Source of the DNA: Streptomyces sp. MUM 203J
GTDB lineage: Bacteria; Actinomycetota; Actinomycetes; Streptomycetales; Streptomycetaceae
Assembly: GCF_022414595.1 (NCBI RefSeq)
Contig: NZ_JADWYO010000001.1
Location: 186,001 to 250,000, forward strand
Length of the DNA stretch: 64,000 bases
Direction of reading: 5' to 3'
Part shown: positions 35,713 through 44,595 of the stretch, piece after piece
Layout: each line of letters opens with the position of its first letter
How positions within the stretch are numbered: position 1 is the stretch's first letter
Notes under the pieces: model-generated
The model's database searches: none
What the model saw: the letters and a program-made list of their open reading frames with translations, nothing else
What the model was told of the DNA's origin: nothing
Made by a program: the position numbers and the translations under genes

Positions 35713-38700
35713 CTACGCGGCGTCGTCCACGCCCTCCTCGCGGCGGATCATCCGCCACGCGGCGCGGCGGGCGCTGCGGTCGAGGCTGGACTTGAAGTTC
35801 CGGTCCGCGCCGAAGTACTGGCGGCCGAGCCCGGCGATGGAGTCGACGTGGTCGGCCATCTTGTCCGCGAAGACCTTGTCGAAGACCTTGCCGAAGTTGT
35901 CCTCGTCGTTGACGACGGCCGCCGCCCGGACCTTGGCGTCGGCCTTGGCCTCCTCGAAGGGCCGGATGACGTCCTGTTCGGTGAAGTCCGTGCCGAACTT
36001 GGCGTTGAACTTCTCGATCAGCTCGGACAGAAGCGACTTCTCGGCCTCCTTGGCGCCGCCCGGCCCCTCGCCGAAGCCGGGCATCGTCGCGGGCCCTTCC
36101 GGGCTGAGGGAGACGTCATGCTCGCCGGTCTTCTGCACGCGCAGGTGGCTGAGGTCGACCTCGCCGATGTCTACGCCGCCGTCCGCGCGCCCGCGCAGCC
36201 GGGTGAGGAGGTAGCGGCCGTAGAGGTGGAGGCGCTCCAGGTCGGGGTCGTGGTAGGGCACGATCTGGGCGAGGAAACCGTACTTGCGCACGTAGTCGTG
36301 GAGGTCGGCGCGGAAGTCCTCGGCCGTCCTGACGTCGTCCTCGTCCTCGTCGTTGTCGCGCAGGGCCTCGTAGCGGGTGACGGCCGGGGAGAGCCGGCGG
36401 TACAGCTCGGCGTGCAGCTTCTCCCACTTGGCGGGGGATCCGGCGGCCTTCTCCTTCGCCTCGAACCAGGCGGCGGCGAACTCGTCCATCTCCGTCTCGG
36501 AGATGATCGGCGCGGACATGACCCGGCTCTGGGCGGTGTAGAGGAGGTTGGGATCCGAGGGGAGGGTGTTGGCCTCCTCGAAGTACGGGCGGAACGCCTC
36601 CTTGATGTCCTCGGCCTCGTTGGTGAAGTCGAGGACGGCGAGGTCGGCCTGTGTCTTGCGTTCGGCGGTGCGGTTCAGCCGGGAGAGGGTCTGGACGGCG
36701 GCGATACCAGTCAGCGTCTTGTTGACGTACATGGTCGTCAACAGGGGCTGGTCGAAGCCGGTCTGGTACTTCTCGGCGACGATCAGGATCCGGTACTCCT
36801 GCTTCCCCTTCGCCCCGGCCTTCACCGCCTTGTCGTCGGCGCGGGTGTAGCCGAAGGCCTTGGGCAGGGCGGACTCGGACAGTCCCCCGTTCTCCTTGGG
36901 CTCGGTGGTCTCCTCACCGTCGATGGTGAGGGAGCCGGAGAAGGCGACCAGGACGCCCATCTCCGGGTACTTGGCGTCGTACTGGCGGTCCTTGATGTAG
37001 CTCCTGATGGCGCGGGCCATCTGGACGGCGGAGTGCCGGGAGGCCGTCACGACCATGGACTTGGCGCGCCCGCCGAGCCGGCCCCGGGTGTGGGCCACGA
37101 AGTGCTCGACGATCACCTGGGCGTGCTGGGAGACGGTCGAGTCGTGGGTGAGGACGTACCGGGCGAGCAGGGAGTTCGCCTTGGCGGGGTCCACCTCGCG
37201 CTCGTCCGTGTTCTGGTTCACCAGCTTCCAGTACGTGTTGTACGTGACGTAGTTGCGCAGCGGGTCGAGGATGAAGCCTTCCTCAATGGCCTGGCGCATG
37301 GAGTACGTGTGGAAGGGGCGGTAGGCGGCCTTGCCGTCGACCTGGTCCGGGGTACCGAAGAGTTCGAGGGTCTTCGACTTCGGGGTGGCGGTGAAGGCGA
37401 AGTAGGAGAGGTTGGCGGCCCGGGACCGCTCCAGCGCCTTCTTCTTGAGCTTGTCGGTGACGGTGACGCTGGTCGCGCCGGCGTCCTCGGAGTCCGAGTC
37501 GAGGCCGAGCTCGCGCAGGGCGGCGCGGACGGAGGTCGCCGCGTCACCGGACTGGGAGGAGTGGGCCTCGTCGATGACGATGGCGAAGGTGGTGCCCTTG
37601 ATCTCGGTCGGGTTGCGCTGGAGGTAGTCGAGCAGCGCGGGGAACGAGTGCAGCGTGACGGTGACGATCTTGCCGGTGTCGCGGGAGAGGGCGCGGGCGA
37701 GCTGCTCGCTCTTGGCACCCTGCTTCTCGTCGATCTTGACGACCAGGCCGTCGGTCTGGGAGAAGCTGCCGACCGTCTCGCGGAGCTGGGCGTCCAGGTT
37801 GCGGCGGTCGGTGATGACGATGACCTTGTCGAAGACGGGCGCCCCGGGCTTGATGAACCCCGCGGCCAGGGCCTCGGTGTTCAGCGTACGGGGGTCGTTG
37901 TCCGCGTGCAGGTCGGAGAGGCGGTGGACAAGCCAGCCGATGGTGTTGGACTTGCCGGAGCCGGCCGAGGCCATGATCAGGTAGTTCTGACCGGCGCCGT
38001 GGGTGGCGGCGTGGGCGGTGAGCTTCTTGACCGCGTCCCACTGGTGGAAGCGCGGGAAGATCGTGGTCCGGGTGGTGCCGCCGCCGGGCGTCTTGGACTT
38101 CTGCTGGTGCGCGAACCGCTGGAGTAGGTCCAGCCAGTTGTCCCGCTCCCAGACCTGCTCCCAGAGGTAGGAGGTGGCGTACTGGCCGTACACCGTGGGG
38201 GCGGGGTTGCCGGCGCCACCGGGGCGGCCAGGACCCTCGGAGCCGGTGTTGAAGGGCAGGAAGCGGGTGTTCTTGCCCTTGAGCTGGGTGGCGACGAAGA
38301 CCAGGTCGGGGTCTATGGCGAAGTTCGCGATGACCCGGCGGGTGAAAATCAGCTCGGTGGGGTCGCGGTCGGTGCGGTACTGGGCCATGGCACGCTCGAC
38401 ACCCTGGCCGGTAAGCGGGTTCTTCAGCTCGGCGGTGGCGACGGGAATGCCGTTCAGGAACAGGGTCAGGTCGAGACGGTTGTTCCAGTCGAGCTGCTTG
38501 GTGGCGTAGGGCAGCTCGCGGACGACGGTGAGGCGGTTGGCGCGGTAGCCGTCGAGGACGGAGGCGTCGGCGACCAGGTTTGGCTTGAAGTAGGCCACGC
38601 GGACGAGTACGCCGCGGTCCTTGACGCCGTTACGGAGGACGTGGAGGAGTCCGTCATGGGCGATGGCCTGATCGAGGCGGCGCGCGAAGCCGCGTTCGGC

Positions 38701-38904
38701 GTCCTTGGTGTCGCCGTAGACGGTGCGGAGCTCGTGCCACTCCTCGGCCTGAGTCCTGCGGATGAACTCGAAGAGTTCGCCCGTGTCCAGGCCGAGGTCG
38801 GGCTGATAGCCGGCGGGGCTCGCTTCGCGCCAGCCGCGCGCGGTCATGGCGGCGACTATGGCTTCGCCGAAGGCGGACTCGCTGTGGACGGGGCCGGGGC
38901 TCAT
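35713..38904 (-). CDS. hsdR: Type I restriction enzyme, subunit R
   Basis: 1063-residue motor-nuclease subunit of a type I R-M complex. The N-terminal PD-(D/E)xK nuclease is visible as Asp145...Glu159-x-Lys161 (LDLTLFLNGIPVATAELKN). The SF2 translocase follows: Walker A ASAGSGKS at 312-319, DEAH-type motif IDEAHSSQSG near 445, TATPKS, and motif VI near AVQTLSRLNRT. The C-terminal helical region is acidic. It starts at ATG 38904, overlapping the hsdS stop by 4 bp. All key motifs look intact. Confidence 0.94.
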   Translation of the reverse strand: MSPGPVHSESAFGEAIVAAMTARGWREASPAGYQPDLGLDTGELFEFIRRTQAEEWHELRTVYGDTKDAERGFARRLDQAIAHDGLLHVLRNGVKDRGVLVRVAYFKPNLVADASVLDGYRANRLTVVRELPYATKQLDWNNRLDLTLFLNGIPVATAELKNPLTGQGVERAMAQYRTDRDPTELIFTRRVIANFAIDPDLVFVATQLKGKNTRFLPFNTGSEGPGRPGGAGNPAPTVYGQYATSYLWEQVWERDNWLDLLQRFAHQQKSKTPGGGTTRTTIFPRFHQWDAVKKLTAHAATHGAGQNYLIMASAGSGKSNTIGWLVHRLSDLHADNDPRTLNTEALAAGFIKPGAPVFDKVIVITDRRNLDAQLRETVGSFSQTDGLVVKIDEKQGAKSEQLARALSRDTGKIVTVTLHSFPALLDYLQRNPTEIKGTTFAIVIDEAHSSQSGDAATSVRAALRELGLDSDSEDAGATSVTVTDKLKKKALERSRAANLSYFAFTATPKSKTLELFGTPDQVDGKAAYRPFHTYSMRQAIEEGFILDPLRNYVTYNTYWKLVNQNTDEREVDPAKANSLLARYVLTHDSTVSQHAQVIVEHFVAHTRGRLGGRAKSMVVTASRHSAVQMARAIRSYIKDRQYDAKYPEMGVLVAFSGSLTIDGEETTEPKENGGLSESALPKAFGYTRADDKAVKAGAKGKQEYRILIVAEKYQTGFDQPLLTTMYVNKTLTGIAAVQTLSRLNRTAERKTQADLAVLDFTNEAEDIKEAFRPYFEEANTLPSDPNLLYTAQSRVMSAPIISETEMDEFAAAWFEAKEKAAGSPAKWEKLHAELYRRLSPAVTRYEALRDNDEDEDDVRTAEDFRADLHDYVRKYGFLAQIVPYHDPDLERLHLYGRYLLTRLRGRADGGVDIGEVDLSHLRVQKTGEHDVSLSPEGPATMPGFGEGPGGAKEAEKSLLSELIEKFNAKFGTDFTEQDVIRPFEEAKADAKVRAAAVVNDEDNFGKVFDKVFADKMADHVDSIAGLGRQYFGADRNFKSSLDRSARRAAWRMIRREEGVDDAA

Positions 38905-40211
38905 ACGGTGATTCCCTCCGTGACGTTGCGTCCGCTGGCGGTGGATACGTCGAACTGGCCGGTTACGGCAGCAGTGATGAGGGCTTGGCGGCGCTCATTC
39001 AGAAGGTCAATCTGGCGCCGCACCTTGTCTACAAGGACATCAATCCGCGCGTTCTGCCAACGAATGGATTCGACGATTCGCCCCTGCTCATCCAGCGGGG
39101 GCAGCGGAATGCGCAGCATCTGAAGGTCAGGGACATAGATCGTTTTGTGCGTGGACCCCATGGCGAGTCGCCCGAGCAAGTCAGGACGCATGGCACGGAG
39201 ACACCAAAGAAGGTAGTACGGGTTGAGGCGCGGGCCACATGTCCAGGTAACAAAATCCTGGCTCGTGGCCATGTCTTCCCCCATCACTCCGGCGTAGCCA
39301 GCCGAGGCCGTCCGGCAGAGAAACACGGTGCCCCTCCGATGCAACTCTGCCGCAGAGTTGGCAAGCCCGAGCTCACTGATCTTCTCACGTGTCTCGTACA
39401 GGTCCTCAATACGATCGTCCCGGACCTGCTTCACCTCACCAGTTGTGATCCAGGGGATCGCACAATCCACCCACCACTCGGGGTGAGACCGGCTCGGTGT
39501 GTGGCCACTGCCCATCTGGGCCAGGAGACCGACTCTCACCTCTTGCCACGAGTCGGGGACCGTCTCCAACCAGGCCAACGTGGACTTACGACGGTCGACA
39601 TGCTCTCCGCCCGCTACAGCTGACACCACCCCGGCGGCTCGGCGTTCCGCCAGACGGTCGAGAACCCGTCTTTCTGCAGTCGCCAAAGCATCCATGCGAG
39701 CGATCTCAATGTCGAGAAAGTCGGCGATGCAGCGCTGCCCCTCCAACGGGGGCAGCATTACACGTTCAGTCAGGACATCGGTCGACGACAAATGCTTCAC
39801 GGTGGTCGCGAAGGTCAGATCATTAATGATCTTAAGTGACGAAGGCAGTGCATACGCGATGAAACGCATGTCTACGTCTGCCCGCGGTCGAAGCAAGCAG
39901 AGTCGCTGATTGAGGGCGGCCTCACCACGGTCCCAGACTACGAGATTAAAGTCGCCGTCCATTCCGATCACCACGTCTCCGTCCCGGAGAAGGGCGGACT
40001 GGGGCACGTTGCCGGTCACATAGGTCTCAAAGGAATGGTCCGCAAGATCGCGAATACGGACCAGAGGAATATCACCGGTCGGACCGAAACTCTCCGATGG
40101 GAACGGGTAGCCGTTGCTCAGAGTGACGAGGTCACCAACTCGACGAATCTGCCAGTCAGGTGGAAGGGCCTCTCTACCTGACCCAGAACGCACGTCCCAT
40201 GCGAGGCTCAT
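38901..40211 (-). CDS. hsdS: Type I restriction enzyme, specificity subunit S
   Basis: 436 residues from ATG 40209-40211 (MSLAWDVRSGSG), overlapping the hsdM stop. It has two target-recognition domains. The first (about 20-165) has the TRD start WQIRRVGDLVTLSNGYPF and ends in the conserved helix LPPLEGQRCIADFLDIEIARMDAL. The second (about 215-390) begins WQEVRVGLLAQMGSGHTPSR and ends LPPLDEQGRIVESIRWQNARIDVL. The pair would read a bipartite sequence. The base composition is a little lower in GC than hsdM/hsdR, as often seen for exchanged specificity genes. Confidence 0.92.
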   Translation of the reverse strand: MSLAWDVRSGSGREALPPDWQIRRVGDLVTLSNGYPFPSESFGPTGDIPLVRIRDLADHSFETYVTGNVPQSALLRDGDVVIGMDGDFNLVVWDRGEAALNQRLCLLRPRADVDMRFIAYALPSSLKIINDLTFATTVKHLSSTDVLTERVMLPPLEGQRCIADFLDIEIARMDALATAERRVLDRLAERRAAGVVSAVAGGEHVDRRKSTLAWLETVPDSWQEVRVGLLAQMGSGHTPSRSHPEWWVDCAIPWITTGEVKQVRDDRIEDLYETREKISELGLANSAAELHRRGTVFLCRTASAGYAGVMGEDMATSQDFVTWTCGPRLNPYYLLWCLRAMRPDLLGRLAMGSTHKTIYVPDLQMLRIPLPPLDEQGRIVESIRWQNARIDVLVDKVRRQIDLLNERRQALITAAVTGQFDVSTASGRNVTEGITV

Positions 40212-42202
40212 TCCGTCACCTCCCCCAACAGCACCTGAATCTCCGCCTCCAGTTCCTTCAGCTCCGCGTCGATCTCCGCCAGTGGCCTCGGCGGTTCGTA
40301 CACGTAGAAGTGCCGCGTGAACGGGATCTCGTAGCCGATCTTCGTCTTCGCGTGGTCGATCCACGCGTCCGGGACGTGCGGGTGAACCTCGCGCTTCAGG
40401 TACTCCTCGACGTCCTCGCCCAGCGGGACGTTCTCGTAGTCGCGTAGCTCCGTGTCCGGCTCCGGCTCGCCCTTGACCTTCTGGACCTCTCCCTCGGGGT
40501 CGCGGACGCCCACCGCCTCCCGCAGCGCCTTCGCGAACGGGGCGCCCGTCGGCCACAGCAGGCCGGCCGCGACCACGGCGTCCTTCAGGGCCACCAGTGC
40601 GTCGGACTTCGTCGACCACGTCGAGCCCAGCAGCGTACGCACCGCGGCCACGAACGCTTCCGCGTCCGCCAGCTTCTGGACCGGCTTCGCCGCCGCCAGG
40701 GCCGTCAAGGTCTCCTCCGTGACCTCGAAGCGCAGCTTCAGCGGGCGTTCGACCGTGATGCGCTGGTAGCCGAAGGCCGTGTTGTCGAAGACCTTGACTT
40801 TGGCGTGGAGCGCGTGGTCCGGGTCGGCCGCGGCCTGGACGGCCTCCCCGTACAGGCGGGTCACGTCCGCGATGTGCTGCTTGCCCAGCTCCTTGCGCTT
40901 GTCGCCGAGCGACTTGCGCATCTTCTGGAACTGGTCGCGCGCGTCCAGCAGGACGACCTTGCCCTTGTGGTCCGGCGCCTTGCGGTTGGTGAGGATCCAG
41001 AAGTACGTAGAGATGCCGGTGTTGTAGAAGAGCTGGTCCGGGAGGGCGACGATCGCCTCCAGCCAGTCGTTCTCCAGGATCCAGCGGCGGATCTCGGACT
41101 CGCCCGAGCCTGCCGCGCCGGTGAAGAGCGGGGAGCCGTTGAAGACGATGGCGAGGCGGGAGCCGCCACCGCCCTTGGCGTCGACCGGCTTCATCATCGA
41201 GATCATGTGCTGGAGGAAGAGGAGTGAGCCGTCGTTGATGCGCGGCAGGCCCGCGGCGAATCGGCCGGCCTCGCCCAGGTGCTTGTGCTCGTACTCGACC
41301 TCGTCCTTGACCTTCTTCCACTCCACGCCGAAGGGCGGGTTGGCCAGGAGGTAGTCGAACTTCTCGCGGCCCTGCCCCGGGTCGCTCAGCGAGTTGCCGG
41401 AGGCGATGTGCTCCGGGTCCTGGCCCTTGATCATCAGGTCGGACCGGCAGATGGCCCAGGACTCGGGGTTGAGCTCCTGGCCGTAGACCTCCACCGTGGC
41501 GTCCGGGTTCAGGGACCTGATGTGCTCCTCGGCGGCCGACAGCATGCCGCCGGTGCCGCACGCCGGGTCCATGACCGTGCGGACCGCACCCGGCACCGTC
41601 AGGGCGTCGCCGTCGGGCGCGATCAGCAGGTTGACCATCAGCTTGATGACCTCGCGGGGGGTGAAGTGCTCACCCGCCGTCTCGTTGGACTGCTCCGCGA
41701 AGCGACGGATCAGCTCCTCGAAGATGTAGCCCATGTTGTGGTTGGGCACGGTCTCCGGGTGCAGATCCAGATCGGTGAACCTGCCGATGACCTGGTAGAG
41801 GAGGTCGGCCCCGTCGAGCCGCTTGATCTGCTGGGCGAAGTCGTACTTGTCGAGGACCTCACGGGCGTTGTCCGAGAAGGCGGCCACATAGATCTGGAGG
41901 TTCTTCGCCGCGCTCTGCGGGTCCGCGGCGATCTTCTTCAGGGTCAGGTCGCTCTTGTTGTAGAAGGAGTGGCCGGAGGCCTTGCGCAGCCAGTAGTCCG
42001 GGTCGATGTCCTCCTGGTCCTTGTACTGGGCGACGGTCTCGGTGACCTTCTCCCGCGTCGGCTCCAGGACGCACTCCAGCCGGCGCAGCACCGTGAACGG
42101 CAAAATGACCTTGCCGTAGTCGGACTGCTTGTAGTCGCCGCGCAGAAGGTCGGCGACGGACCAGGCGTGGTTCGCCAGTTCCGTGTGCTTACTGCTGTTC
42201 AA
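40208..42202 (-). CDS. hsdM: Type I restriction enzyme, N6-adenine methyltransferase subunit M
   Basis: 664 residues. The N-terminal helical domain is followed by the methyltransferase: GEHFTPREV (about 177-185), SAM motif DPACGTGGML (212-221) and catalytic NPPF (288-291). The longer-than-usual C-terminus (HsdM is often about 500-530) ends in a coiled-coil-like EIDAELKELEAEIQVLLGEV. The start is TTG 42200-42202 with only GGGGAA upstream. It heads the overlapping hsdM-hsdS-hsdR series. Methylates the host copy of the recognised site. Confidence 0.93.
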   Translation of the reverse strand: MNSSKHTELANHAWSVADLLRGDYKQSDYGKVILPFTVLRRLECVLEPTREKVTETVAQYKDQEDIDPDYWLRKASGHSFYNKSDLTLKKIAADPQSAAKNLQIYVAAFSDNAREVLDKYDFAQQIKRLDGADLLYQVIGRFTDLDLHPETVPNHNMGYIFEELIRRFAEQSNETAGEHFTPREVIKLMVNLLIAPDGDALTVPGAVRTVMDPACGTGGMLSAAEEHIRSLNPDATVEVYGQELNPESWAICRSDLMIKGQDPEHIASGNSLSDPGQGREKFDYLLANPPFGVEWKKVKDEVEYEHKHLGEAGRFAAGLPRINDGSLLFLQHMISMMKPVDAKGGGGSRLAIVFNGSPLFTGAAGSGESEIRRWILENDWLEAIVALPDQLFYNTGISTYFWILTNRKAPDHKGKVVLLDARDQFQKMRKSLGDKRKELGKQHIADVTRLYGEAVQAAADPDHALHAKVKVFDNTAFGYQRITVERPLKLRFEVTEETLTALAAAKPVQKLADAEAFVAAVRTLLGSTWSTKSDALVALKDAVVAAGLLWPTGAPFAKALREAVGVRDPEGEVQKVKGEPEPDTELRDYENVPLGEDVEEYLKREVHPHVPDAWIDHAKTKIGYEIPFTRHFYVYEPPRPLAEIDAELKELEAEIQVLLGEVTE

Positions 42203-42291
42203 GGGGTTCCCCGGTTTCCTTCCGGACCGTCCCGCCCAACCGGAGCGGGTGCGGACAAGTGTGGTGGATGGTCGCGAAGTTCAGGTGTGGT

Positions 42292-44451
42292 TCAGGCCGG
42301 GCCGGTATCCGCCGGCGTCTCGGCCGTGGCCGGGAGCAGCGCGCCGCCCGTGAGCCCGTCCGTGAGAAGGGCTGCCGCGTCCTCCGCGAGGCGCGCGGCC
42401 CGTCGTGCCCGCGCGCGCAGGTCGTGGACGTGCCGGAACGCCTCGCCGTAGCGGCGCTGCTCCTCCAGTGGGAGCAGGGGGACCCGGAGCCTGCCCGGGG
42501 CGACGTGCAGGACGGTGCTGCCGGTGGAGGCCCCGGCGACGTTCTCCGCCGAGCCGACGAATCCGGCCAGGAACCAGGAGTCCAGGCGGGCCGGGTCGGG
42601 GCGCAGAAGATGGACCTGGGGGCCGAGGAGGGCGCCCGCGTCCGCTTCGTCGGCCACCCGGGCCATCGGCCCGGTACCGCCGGCGACCGCCCGTACGAGG
42701 ACGTCTCCGGCGGCGATCACGGGCGCGGTCGCGGTCGCGGAGCCCAGCTCCGCCGGATCACCGGTCGGGCCCGTCCCCCGGGCGATGTCGGCTCCGGTGA
42801 GGACCGGTGCGGCGGGGTCCGCCCCTTCCGGCTCCGGAGCCTTGGTGTCCGGCACGGTACGGAGCAGGGTCAGTGCCCCGCCCCGGGCGAGGTCGGAGGC
42901 GGTGGCCGTACGCCAGTCCCGGGCCGAGCGGCCGGGTGCCGTCCAGCCGGTGAGGTCAGCCGTGTCGAGGAGGGCGCGGGCGGCCTCGGTCAGCTCACGG
43001 CGGCCCGTCTCCGTACGGACGGACAGCTCGACGGGGTCGACGTCCGTGCGCGAGATGCGGACCAGGCGGGCCGGGGTGAGGTCGACGTGGTCGTCGAGGA
43101 GGTCGAGGACCGGCACCGCGCGTGCGGTGCCGGGCTCGGTCTCGAACCGGTCCGGGTCGGCGGTGAAGGCCTCCCAGTGGGCGAGGGTCCGGGCAGTCAG
43201 TCCGGCCCAGTCGATCGGGGCCCGGGAGGAACTCGTGCGCGGCCCGCCCGTGGCCCGCTCCCCGGTGTCAGGCGAGGGTGCGCCGGCCGTGTCGACGAAC
43301 AGCACCGACTTCCGCTCCGGACCGCCCGGCTCGGGCCGGGACAGGACCCACAGGTGCAGGCCCACGTGCAGGGGCGGCGCGGCGCCGGCCGGGAGGGCCA
43401 GCACGGCCCGCACGGCGCCGCTGCGCACCAGCTCGGCCCGGACCCGGCGCCCGGAGGCGCGGGAGGCGGTGGCGGGCGGCAGGATCAGCACGGCCCGGCC
43501 GCCGGGTACGAGGTGGGCGAGGCAGTGCTGCACCCAGGCGAGCTCGGACTCGGGACGGCCCGGCACGCCGTACGCCCAGCGCGGGTCGTAGGCGAGCTCG
43601 TCGTGGCCCCACTCGCGGTCACCGTACGGCGGGTTGCACACCACCGCGTCGGCCGTCAGGCCGTCGAAGGCGTCCGCGCGCAGGCTGTCGCCGATGCGCA
43701 CGGTGACCTCGGCGCGTGGTGCGGCGAGGCTCAGTCCCGCTGCGGCGCGCTGCGCCTGCACGGGTACGGAGTCCTGGCCGAGGAGTTCGGTGGCACCTCG
43801 CTCGGCGGCGGCCGCCAGGAGCGTGGCGCTGCCGCAGGCCGGATCCAGGACGCGCGCGACGCCGGCCGGGAGCAGCGCCGCGACCAGTTGTGCCAAGCGC
43901 TCCGGAGTCCCGTACACGCCGGTCGCGGCAGCGTCTTCGAGCTCCCTTTCCGCGAGCACCGTGAGCGCGGCGGGACCTCCCGCCTCGCGCACGCAGCGCA
44001 GGAGGGCGCGCAGCGTGGGACTGTCGGGCGCGGAGAAGAGAGGGCCTGCGGGCGTCGGGCCGGGGAGCGAGGCAAGGAGTCCGGCCGCCTCCTCGGAGGC
44101 GCGAGCGGCGAGCTCGGCGTCCGTGAGCTCGGCGAGCGCCGCCGTCTCGTCCGGGGCACGGCGGGCGAGCGCGAGGACGAAGCCGATGCGGCCGGTCGTC
44201 CTGCCCGGGTCGGACGGCTGGAGGCGGACCGCGGTGCGGAGTTCCTCCCGGGCGTCGGCGACGTGTGTGTGACCGCGTGAGCCGAGCCATGTCCGGACCG
44301 CTCCGAGGTCGTAGAGCGGACTGGTGTCGGTGCCGCCGGTCGGAGTGGGGAAGTCGTCGTGCCGCCTGCGCCAGTTGCTGACGGTGGCCCGGGTGACACC
44401 GGCGATGCGGGAGATCTCCGCGGCTGTCACATGGGCTGTTGTCTCGGGCAT
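42292..44451 (-). CDS. HTH-N6-adenine methyltransferase fusion with S-like C-terminus
   Basis: 719 residues. An N-terminal winged/MerR-like HTH (about 9-36, AAEISRIAGVTRATVSNWRRR) precedes an HsdM-like methyltransferase with DPACGSATLL (203-212) and NPPY (273-276). The C-terminal ~250 residues include a target-recognition-like part ending PLLPLEEQRRYGEAFRHVHDLRARARRA, the form seen at the end of specificity domains. So one chain seems to hold M and S functions, without a nuclease. It sits 89 bp upstream of hsdM on the same strand. It may be an orphan methyltransferase, an epigenetic regulator, or part of an R-M-like system; not decidable here. Confidence 0.85.
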   Translation of the reverse strand: MPETTAHVTAAEISRIAGVTRATVSNWRRRHDDFPTPTGGTDTSPLYDLGAVRTWLGSRGHTHVADAREELRTAVRLQPSDPGRTTGRIGFVLALARRAPDETAALAELTDAELAARASEEAAGLLASLPGPTPAGPLFSAPDSPTLRALLRCVREAGGPAALTVLAERELEDAAATGVYGTPERLAQLVAALLPAGVARVLDPACGSATLLAAAAERGATELLGQDSVPVQAQRAAAGLSLAAPRAEVTVRIGDSLRADAFDGLTADAVVCNPPYGDREWGHDELAYDPRWAYGVPGRPESELAWVQHCLAHLVPGGRAVLILPPATASRASGRRVRAELVRSGAVRAVLALPAGAAPPLHVGLHLWVLSRPEPGGPERKSVLFVDTAGAPSPDTGERATGGPRTSSSRAPIDWAGLTARTLAHWEAFTADPDRFETEPGTARAVPVLDLLDDHVDLTPARLVRISRTDVDPVELSVRTETGRRELTEAARALLDTADLTGWTAPGRSARDWRTATASDLARGGALTLLRTVPDTKAPEPEGADPAAPVLTGADIARGTGPTGDPAELGSATATAPVIAAGDVLVRAVAGGTGPMARVADEADAGALLGPQVHLLRPDPARLDSWFLAGFVGSAENVAGASTGSTVLHVAPGRLRVPLLPLEEQRRYGEAFRHVHDLRARARRAARLAEDAAALLTDGLTGGALLPATAETPADTGPA

Positions 44452-44521
44452 GGCCGGGCGACACCTCTCCTCGGAATGGACAGCTCACAGACTACACCAC
44501 AACCCATCAGATAATTTCTGT

Positions 44522-44550
44522 TTGACAGCGCTTTCATGGCTACGTCTACT
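44522..44550 (+). promoter_or_regulatory. Candidate promoter of the TIGR04141 gene
   Basis: TTGACA at 44522-44527, then a 17-nt spacer and TCTACT at 44545-44550. The -35 hexamer matches the vegetative consensus exactly; the -10 is weak. It lies about 45 bp before the start codon at 44596, in an unusually AT-rich intergenic stretch for this genome. Confidence 0.45.
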
Positions 44551-44595
44551 GAGTGTCGTTAGCGGCGCCCTTCACCTCATCGCCTGGGAGTCCAC

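Noticed and set aside
31130..44451. A Pgl/BREX-type system (kinase plus adenine methyltransferase on one island)
   Set aside because: No PglZ phosphatase-like, BrxC/PglY ATPase or Lon-like gene is present, and the kinase lacks the PglW layout.
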